Shown: positions 33,683 through 47,087 of the stretch, in pieces | How positions within the stretch are numbered: the first letter of the stretch is position 1 | Layout of the letters: each line of letters begins with the position of its first letter | Source: Clytia hemisphaerica | Taxonomy: Eukaryota > Cnidaria > Hydrozoa > Leptothecata > Clytiidae | Direction of reading: 5' to 3' | Assembly: GCA_902728285.1 (NCBI GenBank) | Contig: CACVBU010000083.1 | Location: 186,001-250,000, forward strand | Length of the DNA: 64,000 nt | Translations under genes and position numbers: made by a program | Notes under the pieces: generated by a model | Told to the model about the DNA's origin: nothing | Databases searched by the model: none | The model's input: the letters and a program-made list of their open reading frames with translations, nothing else

Positions 33683-33847
33683 TAATTTCGAATGAAAATC
33701 CCTAAAAAATAATCCCATATTGATTAAGCTTAGAAGAATGTCGACTCTTTCTTTTAACAATTTTTATGTAGAGATTTAGGCTCACGAATAAATTATTCAT
33801 CCAGCCTCCGCCTCCTCTGATATTGATTCCGGAGACCACTGCTCATC

Positions 33848-34105
33848 CACACTTTCTTTTATATAAGAACAATTTTATAAGAACAATAAGGCTCAAAATT
33901 GTCAAAAATAAGAACAATGCTGAGAACCTTGCATTACTCAATTTCAACCAATTTTAGTAATAAAAATTGGGTATCAAGCCTAAATAACTTATTTTCACCC
34001 TATAAATAAGAGATAAGATACAGAACATAGATAAGAACAATTTGAGGCTCAAAGTGAGAAAAAAAATAAGAACAACCGTGCCAGGTTCTTATAAAATAAA
34101 GTGTA
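33848..34105. mobile_element. MITE family M1, copy 3
   Basis: CACACTTTCTTTTATATAAG and the reverse complement of TTATAAAATAAAGTGTA form the ends. The interior has at least seven AAGAACA phrases and two AGGCTCAAA phrases. It is 258 bp. Confidence 0.65.
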
Positions 34106-34756
34106 CATTGAAGATCGATTCGAGTTTTTGAAATTGAACTACATTTGTGTTTCGACGTTTCTGATAAACATAATTGTTAAAAAATTGTTAACACACATCA
34201 ACAACACCCCTGGTTCTGGGCCCCAATGCAGTAGAATTTGAAAAATAAAGTCTCTTTATTCAGACCATAAACTTTTTTAATCACCATACTTCTTCAAACA
34301 AATTTCAAGTTAAAGTTCACATGCGACAAAACACTAGCTAAATTTTGAAGCAGTATCTCACAAAATATTTGACTTTATAAAGTCTGTAAGCTATAAACCA
34401 CTTCAAGAATAACATTATGTTGCGGTCAAACGTGTAAGATAAATTGTTGAAAGCATTTGTTTGAATATTCGGTTTTCGTATACTAAAAAATCTTTGTGAA
34501 AAAAAATCTTAAACATATGTCTTTAAAACATGATTTTATTAAGAACACGATTTTGTTTTCTTATAACAAGGAAGAGGGTACCTACCGTCAAAAGAAGCCT
34601 CTCAAAACATGAAAAACATGAAAAAATGTTAATGTTTATTTTTCGAGAGACTCGGATCGTATTTTTCGACTCCTTGAAAATTTAAAAGTTAGTTGAAAAG
34701 AATTAATAAGTAAAACTTTTATTTTTTTTTCTTTCCATAATGAATTTTAAGGCATC

Positions 34757-34840
34757 ACTCCAGGGGGGTACTAGGTTTGTGAGACGGGTGAGTACCGCCC
34801 GACTTTCGACCCTTGGACCCCTAGCGTAACTAAAAAAAAA
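34757..34840. repeat. Dispersed repeat, copy 2 of the 409-480 family
   Basis: GGGGGGTACTAGGTTTGTGAG and CCGCCCGACTTTCGACCCTTG correspond to 418-470. From 34841 to 36217 I see no gene; the overlapping ~70-97-aa frames at 35139-35439 lack any domain. Confidence 0.6.
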
Positions 34841-36217
34841 GAAAAATAGGACTTATTTTTACTTTCCTAGAGAACGAAACTTGGATCTTTTTCAGTTTAT
34901 CTGGGGAAAGGGTGGTTTGGAGACGATCGATTTTTCCTATGAGTAACCCCCCACCCAAAATATAATCTAGGTATTTTTCATAAACATTTCGACCAAAATC
35001 AGGCTTGCCGTCATCCAACTAATAAAAGATTGCTGAAGATATGTAACTCCAAAAGACTGTTACAGAAAAAAATATTAAACCCCCGTCGTTTAAAGTTAAG
35101 GGTGTAAAGAGGAACATTTTAATTGTATAAAAATTGTGTTAAAAGTTTATAATTTTCAACCATAAACAAAACATTGTCGAAGAAAAGTCAGAGAAAAAAA
35201 AACCGGCAGGGAACGAAAAATTCGAAATGAAAAAAGTTTCAGGAGGGGAAAAGCCAAAATGTTTGTATAAAGCAAAGCTGAAAGAAAAATGTAACAGAAG
35301 TAGAGGTCTTAAAGGTAAAAATGTTTTGATAAGGAAAGCATTTTCAAGGATTAAGCTAAATGGTAAACCAAAAATTCTGAAACATATTTCAAAATTAAGA
35401 GCGCGATGTTTTAGTCTAATATTTGTTACCATTTTTTAATCCGTAAGAATCTAACCAGTCTAAAACCTCACTAAAATAAAGGACATCGAGAAAAATCATT
35501 TTAAATTCAAAATATTTTAATACCTTTTACTAAATGCTATTTTATGTCAAAAGACCTGATTACTAAATTTGTACCTCACAGTAAAACCCTATTCATTCGC
35601 TGATTGATTCCTTTTTAAACCACCGACAACACCAACACCAACACAAAACAACCGCGTACGCGACACTTTAAGGGCTTTAAACATTGAAATACCGACAATA
35701 TTTCTACGAATAATGATCTACCGACAAATAAGGGCTAATATCGACACACTACCATACGATGCTTCCCATTCCTAGCTAAAGGGTAACATCTTAGAGAGAA
35801 AAGAAAATTTAAGAGGCCTTGCTTATTGTATACACCTTCAGTGACTTTTATAAACTCTTGAAAAAGCTATAACCACCATCTTTGATTGGAGATTTAAAAA
35901 AAGTGATACCCTATGGTAGTATTCCTCAATGATAGCACTTTGCGCGTGTATCAATTTTATAATGAAATGAAATTTACGCGTTTGGAATATATTTCCACCC
36001 ACATTGAGTCGGGCATTGAGTGCATTGTACCATTTGAGGGATAGAATACCACTTTCTAGAATTTGTATTAAAGATTATTTTGGCCAGAGTCGAGAAACCG
36101 TGTCAAGATACATAAAGGTTAGTCATACACCCCATACATTACAGAATAACCCTTTCCCAGTCGACCTTTACTACTATTTCATGACGTCATGACGTTTATA
36201 TTAAAGCTCGTCATAAT

Positions 36218-36369
36218 CAGATGAGATGGAGTTTTTATAAGATACTTTAATAATTGATCATTTGAAGTAGTAAAAATGACGCGTTCCCTAAAAAAAGTAA
36301 CAAAATTATTTATTACTGGTTAACGACCAACCAAATCAAATAAGAGCTTGTAAAAACTCCATCTCGTCC
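36218..36369. mobile_element. MULE-like MITE family M3, copy 2
   Basis: It is homologous in reverse orientation to 21271-21422 and equally 152 bp long. Inverted ends GAGATGGAGTTTTTATAAG and CTTGTAAAAACTCCATCTC, flanked by the 9-bp direct repeat CGTCATAAT (36209-36217, 36370-36378). Confidence 0.8.
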
Positions 36370-36455
36370 CGTCATAATGCAATAATTTCAGATACTGTAT
36401 TATGCGACACTCGGCTCTCATAATCCGCGATCCTGATTATCGGCCTTTTCCTATA

Positions 36456-36624
36456 CAGGGTGTTCCCTAAAAAAAGTCCTGTGTGTATGACTAGTTTCTC
36501 TCTTTAACGCAGAAATTAACATTTGGTTACAATAAAGCAATAAACCTGAAAGCATAACTAAAATTTCACACACCTACTGCTTGCAGTCGTGTTCAGACGC
36601 AGGACTTTTTTACGGGACACCCTG
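36456..36624. mobile_element. Mariner-like MITE
   Basis: CAGGGTGTTCCCTAAAAAAA and the reverse complement of AGGACTTTTTTACGGGACAC form ends of about 27 bp, bordered by TATA/TATA, consistent with a TA duplication. CAGGGTGTCC-type ends are typical of mariner elements. It is 169 bp with no ORF. Confidence 0.8.
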
Positions 36625-37530
36625 TATACCAATACCTAAAAATTTTGACGCAAAGGTTGAAAGCATATTCAATCACCTTATTTGCTTGAAACGCAACAAA
36701 TTCTAAAAGATTTTATCATGAAAATAAAACAATCATTGTATGAGACTAGCTGATCATTCTAATCATTCCAATCATTGACAGCGTTTCAAACATTCTTCAT
36801 TTTCACTAAAAAAATGGAAAAAGAAGAAGAAGAAGAATTGCGTCATTTTGAAATCATGTATAAAAATAAAAGATTTCAATTGAAAACAGTAAGAAATTAT
36901 ATATTTAAACATGAAAATATGAATTAAAAATTTAATAATATCAAATCATGTTAGAATCATTCTAATTAGAGACTTATGTCCACTCTTTGCAATACTTTCT
37001 TTATCCCTCTATATCTATTTTTTGCCTTGTTTTCAATAATTCAATACTATTATTCGGTATCAATTTATTTATAGGGTGATGACATTTCTTTCCTCCCTTT
37101 TACATGCAGGGGTGTAGCCGGGAACACTTAGGTAGTTATTCATAGACTTTCAGCTAAAGGTAAATTTTCACTAAGGATGTTCCATTAGGATCTGATTACA
37201 CTGGAAAATAAAGCACCGTAACTTTTTAGGTATGAACTCAAGAAGGAAGCTGCAATCTTAAAATAAATTAAGTTTTCCATCGTTAAAAGGATAAGCGCTT
37301 TTCATCGAGAACTCGTCAAAACGACCACGATTATTTCATTTTTATTTTGTCATTTTATTACAGTGTGTCCAAAAAAGCGGACAAATTTTTTAGCTAAAGT
37401 AAAATCCTCTGGAATCAATTTGACTGGGCTTAGGATTATTGAAATGAGATTAAAAGTCTCTGCTAAATCAATCGATTTTTGAGATTGAAATATCATAAGT
37501 AAGAACCTGACTAAGTATACAACTCATAAA

Positions 37531-37799
37531 GAGGCCCCCCAAAGGTTTACGTGATGGCGTGATTGGGACTTTTTTCTTGCGTGATGGCGTGATTAGAGAT
37601 TTTTTTTGGCGTGATGGCGTGATCAAGAGTTTGGCGTGATGCGTGATAGGGCAAAAATTTGAGGCGTGATGCGTGATTTGGGCTATTTTTCGCTATTTTT
37701 TGCGTGATGACAAATTTTGGCAATTTCCGTGGTGCGTGATGGAGAAAATTTTTTTGCGTGATGGCGTGATTAGGGGTGCCGCTGGGGGGGGGGGGCCTC
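37531..37799. mobile_element. Short member of the GAGGCCCCCC family
   Basis: GAGGCCCCCC and GGGGGGCCTC ends, flanked by the 6-bp duplication CATAAA (37525-37530, 37800-37805). The interior is a set of GCGTGATGGCGTGAT motifs, the counterpart of the TTCACGCATTCACGC motifs in 10461-12044 but with a different consensus. Confidence 0.75.
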
Positions 37800-37805
37800 C
37801 ATAAA

Positions 37806-39587
37806 ATTTCGCATAAATTTTGAGGGTTTTATTTTATTGCCCCCGCAGGAGCGTAGCGACGAGGAGGCACTCATAGTTTCACGCATAGACATTGGACTGG
37901 AATCTCGAAAATTGTTGTCTTGTCGCGCAAGCATCCCCGTAGTTAGTCTGTTCCGTAAACGTTCGGTTTTTTTCCGGGACGGTAGTATACATATTTTCAT
38001 ATTACGTTATATGGTATTATCATTATTACATATTACAATTTAGTTTTGATTTTGCTTTGAAAAGCTGAAGCGAGTGTTATAAATGCAAATCAAAACAGTG
38101 TATGATATAACACGAATTACAATATTACTTGTGCAAATCAAAACAAACAAAATGGCAGACTGGTTATGATGATGATGAGCTGATTTATTGACTAGAAAAA
38201 GTATTTTGTATGTCAAATTTTGTTTCTTGTCTTTGAAACTGAATACTAACTACTGTAATTTAGTCAGAAGTTCACTTCAGCAATGCTTTCAATTCTTTTT
38301 CCAGAATCTTTAAAGAAATTTGCTTAAGTTTTCAAATGTACATTTGATATTTTTGTTCAAACTCTAATTTATTTTTGTCTGTCATTTTATTGATAACTAT
38401 ATACCTTTATTGTTTATAGGGCTTCTTGAGCTTAAAATACCATCATATGGTCGTAACTCGAGAAAGTCCTTCTTAACTTAGTAAAACAACCGGCAAAGTA
38501 CAAAAAAGATGAATGTACGCATGTAAAGTTGAATCCAAACGTGGTTGACTTTTTCTTTTGGTCTTCAAAATAATTTACCTCACTTAGAGTGTTTTTACGT
38601 CTTTTCAGTGTGGTAAATCTTTTTCAAAAACCTGAAAAAAGTTTGTTTACTCGTTAAACTTTACATGCGCACGTTAAACTTTTTCATGCAGTTGTGATAG
38701 CCTAAAATAACTCGCTCCAGTGGTTTGTTGAAATAGCTCCAAATTCTGGCTTTCTAAGTTAGGAGAGACCTTCCCGAAGGCATTTAAGGGTGGTTAGACT
38801 AGGTACACAGACAGTCATACAGAAACACCATAAAGCGAAAGTATATCGCTAGCTATAAACTCAAAAAGTCTAGCTTCCTGAAGGCACGTCTCTTCATTGT
38901 CTGCGCTGCGATCAGCTTGGAGAAAAGATTGCATCATGAAAAAGTACTATGCACTTGAAAAGAAATTTAGGCGCATTTTAACTTTTCTCTCCTGTACGTC
39001 TGAATGAACCACAATGGCATTCCTTTACTTTTCTTTTGACCAACAACATAGAAGATTTTGCTTGAGAAGTGCAATCACAGCGTACGCCAGTGGAGCCCGG
39101 GCCTTAACTAGGATAAGTGAGTTTCTATTTCACCCAACTTAAGATGGTGCAGAACTTTTTGATAAATTTTATACGCAGTATCCTCTTGGCTATTGTTTAT
39201 TAGGCAAAATAGCAATAGAGAAATGTTGAAATATAGCAGCCAATGAAAAAAAAAACAAGCTATTTCTGATTGGTTACCTTGTGGATTTATTCACTGCGTA
39301 TGTCCATATATTTTGCCTACAATCTAAGATGTCTGCGACATTATTAGAAAAGGTCTATTTAGTGAATAATAATCATGACATATATTGCTATAAGAAAGAA
39401 ACTAGGAGAAAAAAAAACAAACAGGAGATGTGAAAATCAGTAAGATACTGATACCATAACTTTTTAAGTATATTTTTGAGAGGCTTTTCCAGCTTTTCAT
39501 TAAATTTTATTAAGTTATCAAGCTGCATGAATTCTTCAAGTATGTATTTTTTTATAAAGGAATATAATTTTTTTTTTCAAGCAAACG
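37806..39587. other. No gene seen
   Basis: AT-rich. Short frames only, none with a recognisable domain, splice pattern or repeat boundary. Confidence 0.35.
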
Positions 39588-39990
<403 letters not shown>

Positions 39991-40686
39991 ATCAATTATT
40001 CCTGATTATTTTTTAATGTTTAATCTTTAAAGCATTAAAGCTTAATAAGTGCATGACATGATCTTTATGTGTGGGGGCATTTAGTGAAAGCTATGACTAG
40101 TTTAAAAATCACCCGCTTTTTTGGTACACACTGTCAAAGTCAAAAATATTTTCAGAAACCAGGGAATTTCGCTTGACTTGTTATAAAGTAGTTTTGATTT
40201 TTCTTTTCATAAAAAGTGTATCAAATACTATAAAATTATCCTAAATGAAATTTTAAAAATATATATTAACAAAAGATCTCTAAAACTGAAAAAATAACAA
40301 AAAGAAACAACAATATCAGATCCAATGAAAATGAAAATGAAAATGGCCAAAACTTTGAGATGTATGAGAAATCGTTCTCAAAAACAGAGAGCTTTGCAAA
40401 GCTAATTTTCAGTCCGTCCCCCAAGACTGCCATAATGTGCCATACAATAGTTAGTCAAAAGCTTCTCGTATTAAAAAATACATAAAATCGTTGACATGAC
40501 AATCGAACATAAAGGTGGCCATCTTTAATATTAACATTAAAATATATTAATCTAAAATCTATAATATTACCTTTTTAACTTTTATCAAAATAATATCAAA
40601 AAAATTAACCTACAAAAATCCACTACAAGATAAAATACTATGTCAAATCTAAAATTGCAACTAAAGGCCAGGGCAAACCGATCCAA

Positions 40687-40968
40687 AGTAGATAGAAAAG
40701 GAGAGTTTAAACACAATGGGTATTGTTAACATGAATAGAAACACAATGGGTATTGTTAACATGAATAGGAGAGTTTGAACACAATGGGTATTGTTAACAT
40801 GAGCAGAAATGAATAGGTATTGTGTTAGAGCAGAAATGAATAGGTATTGTGTTAGAGCAGAAATGAATAGGTATTGTGTTAGAGCAGAAATGAATAGGTA
40901 TTGTGTTAGAGCAGAAATGAATAGGCATTGTGTTAGAATAGAAATGAATAGGTATTGTGTTTACTTTA
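40687..40968. repeat. Polinton left terminal inverted repeat with 27-bp iterations
   Basis: It contains three ACACAATGGGTATTGTTAAC units, then six 27-bp units GCAGAAATGAATAGG-TATTGTGTTAGA. It pairs with 55461-55714, which has five such units. The length difference of about 28 bp is one unit. Confidence 0.95.
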
Positions 40969-41093
40969 AATCATCAAATTTTAAAACGAAAAGGCATGAG
41001 AAGAGCTGAAAATGAATAAGCATTGTTTTCCACTTTTTAAAGTAAATCAAGATACAATTTTTACGCTTTGATTAAAACACAACCTATAAAAGG

Positions 41094-41828
41094 ATGAAAA
41101 TTGCTCACGTTTTTTCTCAGTTTTTACCTTTTCAAAGTTGGAGAGCTGTTAAAGGAATCAACAAAATGGCGACTTTTAAAGAAGATACTTCAAACACCAA
41201 TGCTATGAACAACATTGGCGACAAGGCATCATACATGAAGAGAGAAAGGGCATTCTCCTTAGGAAAATTTAAAGTTGTATATTCGAGAGAAGGAGAAGAT
41301 GCGGCAGATACAATCATTGTGAGAAATTTGTATGGTGATGCTAAAGAAAATCAAAGTATCTTTGGAATGAAGGGGGTGGACAACATCAGTAAACTATTTT
41401 TGTCGCTGATTACAATTTGTCACGACAACAAAAAATGGATAAAGAAGAGTGCTCAATTTTTGGATCATGCTAATCTAGATGAAGTGACTGATGTTTATCT
41501 CGAAAACACTCACAATTTGGATCAACTGAAAAACTTTACAATTGACTCTTCAGAATATATTCAATTTGGAATAAGAAAGGATGATGACGACTACAGTTCT
41601 ATTGTCAAAGTAGAATTCAATCGAGAACGTGCGATTTTCAGTTTGTCATTTTACATAATTGAAGGAGTGTTCAGAAATAGAATTTATCTATTCCCAGCTG
41701 AAGTCATGAAGCTTTTGAAATACATGAATTCAAGATTTGAATTTTCAGAAGTGGAAAGATTGAGATTAGAAACGAAAGAAATGGTGAATGAAGAAGCTAT
41801 TGATTTTTCAAAAGACGATTTCTTTTAA
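41094..41828 (+). CDS. Polinton protein of unknown function, 244 aa
   Basis: An uninterrupted frame between the left inverted repeat and the convergent polymerase gene. The ATG at 41166 (residue 25, MATFKEDT, in the context AAAATGGCGAC) may be the real start. The product is mixed, charged and without membrane segments; the C-terminus is acidic (IDFSKDDFF). I do not recognise a domain. AATAAA signals follow at 41929-41946. It is one of the few Polinton genes here without a visible break. Confidence 0.65.
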   Translation: MKIAHVFSQFLPFQSWRAVKGINKMATFKEDTSNTNAMNNIGDKASYMKRERAFSLGKFKVVYSREGEDAADTIIVRNLYGDAKENQSIFGMKGVDNISKLFLSLITICHDNKKWIKKSAQFLDHANLDEVTDVYLENTHNLDQLKNFTIDSSEYIQFGIRKDDDDYSSIVKVEFNRERAIFSLSFYIIEGVFRNRIYLFPAEVMKLLKYMNSRFEFSEVERLRLETKEMVNEEAIDFSKDDFF

Positions 41829-41953
41829 CTTAAACAATGTTCCATATGATGCGGAAAAATATAATAATGTAATAAATGCATCATGTGAATGTAATATTTA
41901 AAATATATAAAAATGTAATATTTAAGATGTAATAAAATAAAATAAAAAGTATA

Positions 41954-44900
41954 TCAATTTACATTCTCTTCCATCTCTTCCGTGTTTTTGTAATGCCCAT
42001 AAGGGCGTGTGCTTATACCATCAGATAAAATAAATCTTTTATCATCATATGGACATAACGATATCTTGTTCTGTTGTACAGTAAACATGACATGACCATA
42101 GGAACGTATACTGTTCATTAAATGTAAAAATTCAGTATTTCTAAATAAAGCCTCTCGGTAATTGGAATGACAAATTTCCTTTTTCACAACACCCTTTTTC
42201 ACTCCTTTTGCTCGTTTAACGTTAAAGTCTTTTGACCGATCGACCAAGATAGAATACATCTTAGCTCGTAGACCAACAAACTCTAAGATGGGGGATGCAT
42301 GCATCTCGTCTTTCATTTTACCAATCCGTTTTTTATTTTGTAATGAAAAACATTGATGATTTCGTGGATAATCTGAAAAGTCGAAGAGATGCTTATCCTC
42401 GTTCATGTCAGCGTACAAATCTTCACATTCGATTGAATAAAGAAGGCTGTCCGTATCAGTAAAGAGTAACTTAGATTGGTCACCAGGATACTTTGTCTTC
42501 ACATACCCATAATGGAAGTCGTACATCAAATGTTTTGCGAGGTCTAACACAGCTACACCCGTGTAGATTGGTCTGTTCAACTTGATAGTTGTTTTGATAC
42601 GTTCAACAGCAACCAAATCTTCATGAAAAATGGTACATCTTTTGAAGGATGGTTGCGCCGTTAATTTTCGTAAAGATTCTTCGTTATTAACAAGATTAAT
42701 GTTTCTTCGATTTCGCATATTCTCCATGGTTTTCCCAAACATTGAATTGTTCATGAGTTTAAAGAAGTCCTTTTCAAACTCATTTCTTGCTTGTGACCGT
42801 TTCAACGTATTAAAGTCGATATAGGGTTTTAACCACGGAGACTGAGCGAATTTAAGACAGCGATGAATTTTTGTTAGTCTCATACCTAACTGACAATAAA
42901 GTTTTAAATTACGATAATGTAGTACGTATGATTCCTTGTTTCTCAGATTAGGTATGAGTTTGGTCGTAGATGGTAGTATGGTGTAGCTGTCTCCTCGCAA
43001 TGCTTCAGCAATCTTCAAGTGTGTTGACGATAACTCATCAGGTTGAACGATCATCCGTTCCGGTGCCAAAGGGTAATCAGAATGCGAGTCGTGTAATTCT
43101 TGATTCTTGAGGTATATTCTATAATGAAAAAAGATAAAGAAAGATCAACAACAATAATAACAATAGCATTAGATATCATGAAATGATTGATATCATGTCA
43201 ACATACCTAGATCAACTTCCATAATGTAACCAATGTCATCATCATCCTTAGCGTCATCAACGTTGAGAGCAGAAATTTCATCAGCTGTCATCCATGTAAA
43301 ATCACCTTTAGAAAACAAGAATCAAATTTCAAAAAATAATATTATAATCATGATCATACATAAAAGAACAACTTTAAAAATAACAAACGAATTAAACCAT
43401 ACCAATGGGTAGATACTGAGACATAGCCCATCCATAAAGATTGTTGGCATCCCAATACATTAAATGTCTCGTCGGCTGCGTGTCATCATACCCTGGCTTT
43501 GATGGTAAATTTGACTTTGCGTATCGATGCGTAATCGTGGATACCCCTCCTCGTATAGCGGTTTCACAAAACAGATACATGTCAATGTCCGTCATTAACT
43601 CCAACTCTACCTTAGTCATCTTTAAAGCGGATTCGAAACTCAAACCAGGAGCTGTGAAACATCGAGCAGGATCAATACCATAATATCTTAGACATGTTGA
43701 TCGGAACGTTTCAAAGACGTCTGCCAAAAGGAGAACATCAGTCAACAGATAGAAATCATGATAATGACGCATATTTCGCATGTGCATAGAATGAAATATG
43801 AGTTGTGCACGTGCATAATCATCGTCGGACACAGTTGAATCGGTTAGAGTGGAGTAAAATTGATCTTGTGATGGTAATTCTTCAGCTTCAAAGTCACTCC
43901 ACTCTTTAAAAAACTCATACGGATAAATTCCTTTCGTGGTCATATATGATTTAACCTCAGAAGCACGCACCTCTTGTGCTTGCGTTAATATTGGAGGTGT
44001 ATAGGGTGGTTCGTCACGATAGTCGGGAATGTTGCTTATATTGAAGCGATCAACCTCTTGGTCGTCACCAAAATCGTCAAGATCTGTCGGAAGACTGTTG
44101 ACTATGTTGTTGGTTTCATCGGGGTCAATCCGTTCAGATACGAGATTTTTAATGTACTTTTCACATTCAGGAAACGTGTCAAGATTTTTGGATAACCTAT
44201 CCAAAGACGAAAACAGGAACTGAAAACTGTCAATGAAACGTAAACCACCAATGGAAAAAGAAATATACTTTTCAGTGTTCGTCGGAGTGACAGTTATTTC
44301 TCCATGTCTTTGTTTTACAGCCGACATTATTAAATGTGCATCATACGTTTTTAAATTGTGAAAAACCACCGGTATCTTCATTTGCTCAGTATGAATCCGA
44401 TAGTTCAGGTTACAACCTTGATGAGCAGGACCTTAAAACGAAAGCGAAATTAATTTCTTATAAAGCTTCATGAGAGTCTGAAAGAGTCGTATGAAAACGA
44501 AAATAAAAAATCGTCTGGGTATTACCAGATAATAACAATGATACATACCATTGTAAGTGCCATCAAGATGATTATGATCTTTGACTTTCCAACCAAACGT
44601 AATCGGATCATCACAAATGTGACATTTCGGGTTATTTGAATAAAAATAATTCTTTTCCTCGCGTGTTAAGGGATGCATTGGTGTCTGACGAAATAACCAC
44701 TTGCGGAGTATCTTCTCCTCTCGCAAAAGCATATCAATAAAGATTTCAGCAGCATTTTCTCCGAAATAAAGTTTAGGATCTGAATAGTACCGTTTATCAG
44801 TACTGACAATGTGATACGCAAAACTACAAGCACGCTGTTCCTGATATTTATTTGTCCATGAAGTCTTTAATCTCGCACTTGCTTCCTCATCTTCTTCGTG

Positions 44901-46736
44901 TCGTTCTACACCCGGATGGTTTTTAGTCGGAATATAATAATCAGCAGTAGATGTTGGTACCAACATACTTTCAAAATCACAATAAATGACAAAAGGACAA
45001 GGTAGTTGATATTCAGTTTTGGTAAATCGTAAAACATTACTGTCTTCTTTCGGCGGCAGTTCAGCATGCTGAGGTTGATGTGTATGACATAGTTTTGAAT
45101 GACTGATCAATGTATTTTCATTTTCGGAAACCATGCATACAATGAAAACAAAAAAAAATGCTTCTTTCCATGATGATGAGAAAGTTGACGAGTTAGCATT
45201 GAACTAACATTAGTAATAAGTACATAGTGCGATTGTTCATTACTTGAAAAAAGGAGCAAATTAATCTGAATATGACCTAAAGATTTGGTTGATCTTCGAA
45301 AGTAAATCTTTTCCTCTTCCTCATCCCATCCAAACACATTAATAGCCACCGTAGGGTTTTGTCTTTCAAATCGATCAAGTTGCTTAACAGGTGTCGGAAA
45401 CGAAATATTGTTCATATCCAAATCGAAATCTTGTTCATAATCTTGATATTGATACTTTTGAACACGACTTCGATTATTCGGAAAATTGTACAGATGCGCC
45501 AAAATACTCCATAGAAAACATTTATCATCAAAAGTGTTCTTGACGTTGACAAAACATTTCTTGGACTTGAGTCCCTTCGGTAGAGGTAGATAAGATGACG
45601 CGCGTAAAGGATCATAAGCAATCAAACCTGAAAAAAAAAAAAGAAATTATAGTATAAGAGTATAAGAGGCAAAAAAAAAATATGTAAGCAAACAAATAAA
45701 AGAAACTTACTCATATCAAGGGAAATAAGACAATCGATCACCCAGCCACTACCATTTCGTTGAAATTCTTCAATTTCATGCCATAATTGTTGATGTGCTA
45801 TTTCAATGTGTCGCGAAATGTCATGTAAATTGTCATTATTAATTGTAAAGACTTCAGAGCGAAAAACGGCTGGCGGTTCGGTTAAAACATCAGTTTGGTT
45901 GAGCTTGTGAAAAGTTGCTACAACTGAAAAATAGTATTTCCAAGCTTTAGTTCGAGATTCGGCGAGTTTTCTCTCGAGCTCTGCCTTGTGAAAGTTGCAA
46001 ACGTTTTTCAAACGTTCAGAAAAGTTAGCTTGTACAGATTGATCAAACTTCTTTTTATATGTTACAATCTTTCCATTGAATGCACTCTCATGTACAGTCG
46101 GAATTTCCCAATATTCGGCATGAATTTCACCATAATTCGAAGTACTTCCACCATCTTGAACTAAAATATTTCTGTGTGTGATGATGATGGCGGTGGTGTT
46201 AGTTGACGCGTATTGGCTTTTTTTGATGAAGTTGGAGCAACAATAGCAACAATATCATCAGTACGCAATCGCTTCCGACAAGTATTTTCATGAAGTTTAC
46301 AATTTTTCTTCGTGGTAAAACGACGAAAACAAGACATACAAGAAAACTCTTTATCTGTATCCAGTCTATTGCAATTTTTCTTGTGTCTTTTCAAATGATC
46401 TTCGGAGAAACACGGATATTTACATTTCTTACATACAAGAGTAGTACAGCACGCGTTGATATCAGATGCATCTTTTATATGGAAATCAATTTCATCCTCA
46501 TCATCAGCAGCATTATCATCATCATCATCATCATTAAAATCATATAGTTCTTCTACTTCCATATTGCTTAGAAAATCCATCATATTCATGACACTAAAAT
46601 TCGGAATAATTTCAACATCATTTTCTCGACCAGATAAAGATAGTTGTTCTTCGGAGACCACTGCTTCTTCAGGTATCTCAATATCCTCCAACAAAATAGT
46701 TATCAAGTCATCAAGAGAATCTGATGATGAAGACAT
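41954..46736 (-). CDS. polB: Protein-primed DNA polymerase B (Polinton), intron-containing
   Basis: It replicates the element. Exons, right to left: 46736-45711, 45627-44549, 44431-43403, 43305-43207 and 43118-41954. All four introns are 83-117 bp, GT-AG and phase 1. The N-terminus is acidic, then has two zinc-finger-like motifs (CKKCKYPC...H, CMSC...HENTC; ~46410-46290). 3'-5' exonuclease motifs follow: Exo I (YCDFES, ~44970), Exo II (FHNLKTYD, ~44350) and Exo III (YLLTDVLLLAD, ~43735). Polymerase motifs are A (DANNLYG, ~43440), B (NNSMFG, ~42745) and C (FTDTDS, ~42460). A Cys/His cluster (CHICDD...HLDG) precedes Exo II. The frame is broken near 46165-46195, twice near 45125-45160 (around a T9 tract on the coding strand), and by one base just after the acceptor at 43118. 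All active-site motifs survive. Confidence 0.9.
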
Positions 46737-47087
46737 ATTATGTCTCAAAAAAAACGAAGTATAAGGTATGCAAAGATGCAAGCTCAAATACGTCACTCTA
46801 CTGCTGCTGCTGCTGCTACCAGTCTCTTCAAAAAAATTAAACAAAATGTTCAAGATCACATCAAACCCTAAGTTATACTTTCCTCTGAAAAGAAATTGAA
46901 TAATAAACAAACTATTTTGAATAAGATGAATAGTGAATTATATTCAACCATGGTATTTTATTGTTTGTTCAAATGAAAATTTGAAAGTAACTATATAAAT
47001 GATCAGTATGATTTGTTCATTTATGATCTCGAAAACGGTTAAAATGAATCAAAGCATTGAAAAGAATTCATTTCAATCCAGTTCAAA
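46737..47087. promoter_or_regulatory. Divergent intergenic region between polB and ATPase
   Basis: The polymerase gene runs left and the ATPase gene right from this 350-bp AT-rich gap, so it should hold both promoters. It contains CTGCTGCTGCTGCTG (~46801-46815, near the polymerase end). No specific promoter element could be assigned. Confidence 0.4.

Noticed and set aside
35139-35439. Overlapping 70- and 97-aa frames on opposite strands
   Set aside because: Biased composition, no domain, no splice or start context; likely chance.
40809-41009. 66-aa frame with MNRYCVRAE repeats
   Set aside because: It is a translation of the 27-bp units in the Polinton terminal repeat; 27 is a multiple of three, so the frame stays open by construction.
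46290-46764. Plus-strand Ser- and Ile-rich frames
   Set aside because: They are antisense to the acidic, Ser-rich N-terminus of the polymerase gene (ATC/TCA repeats).
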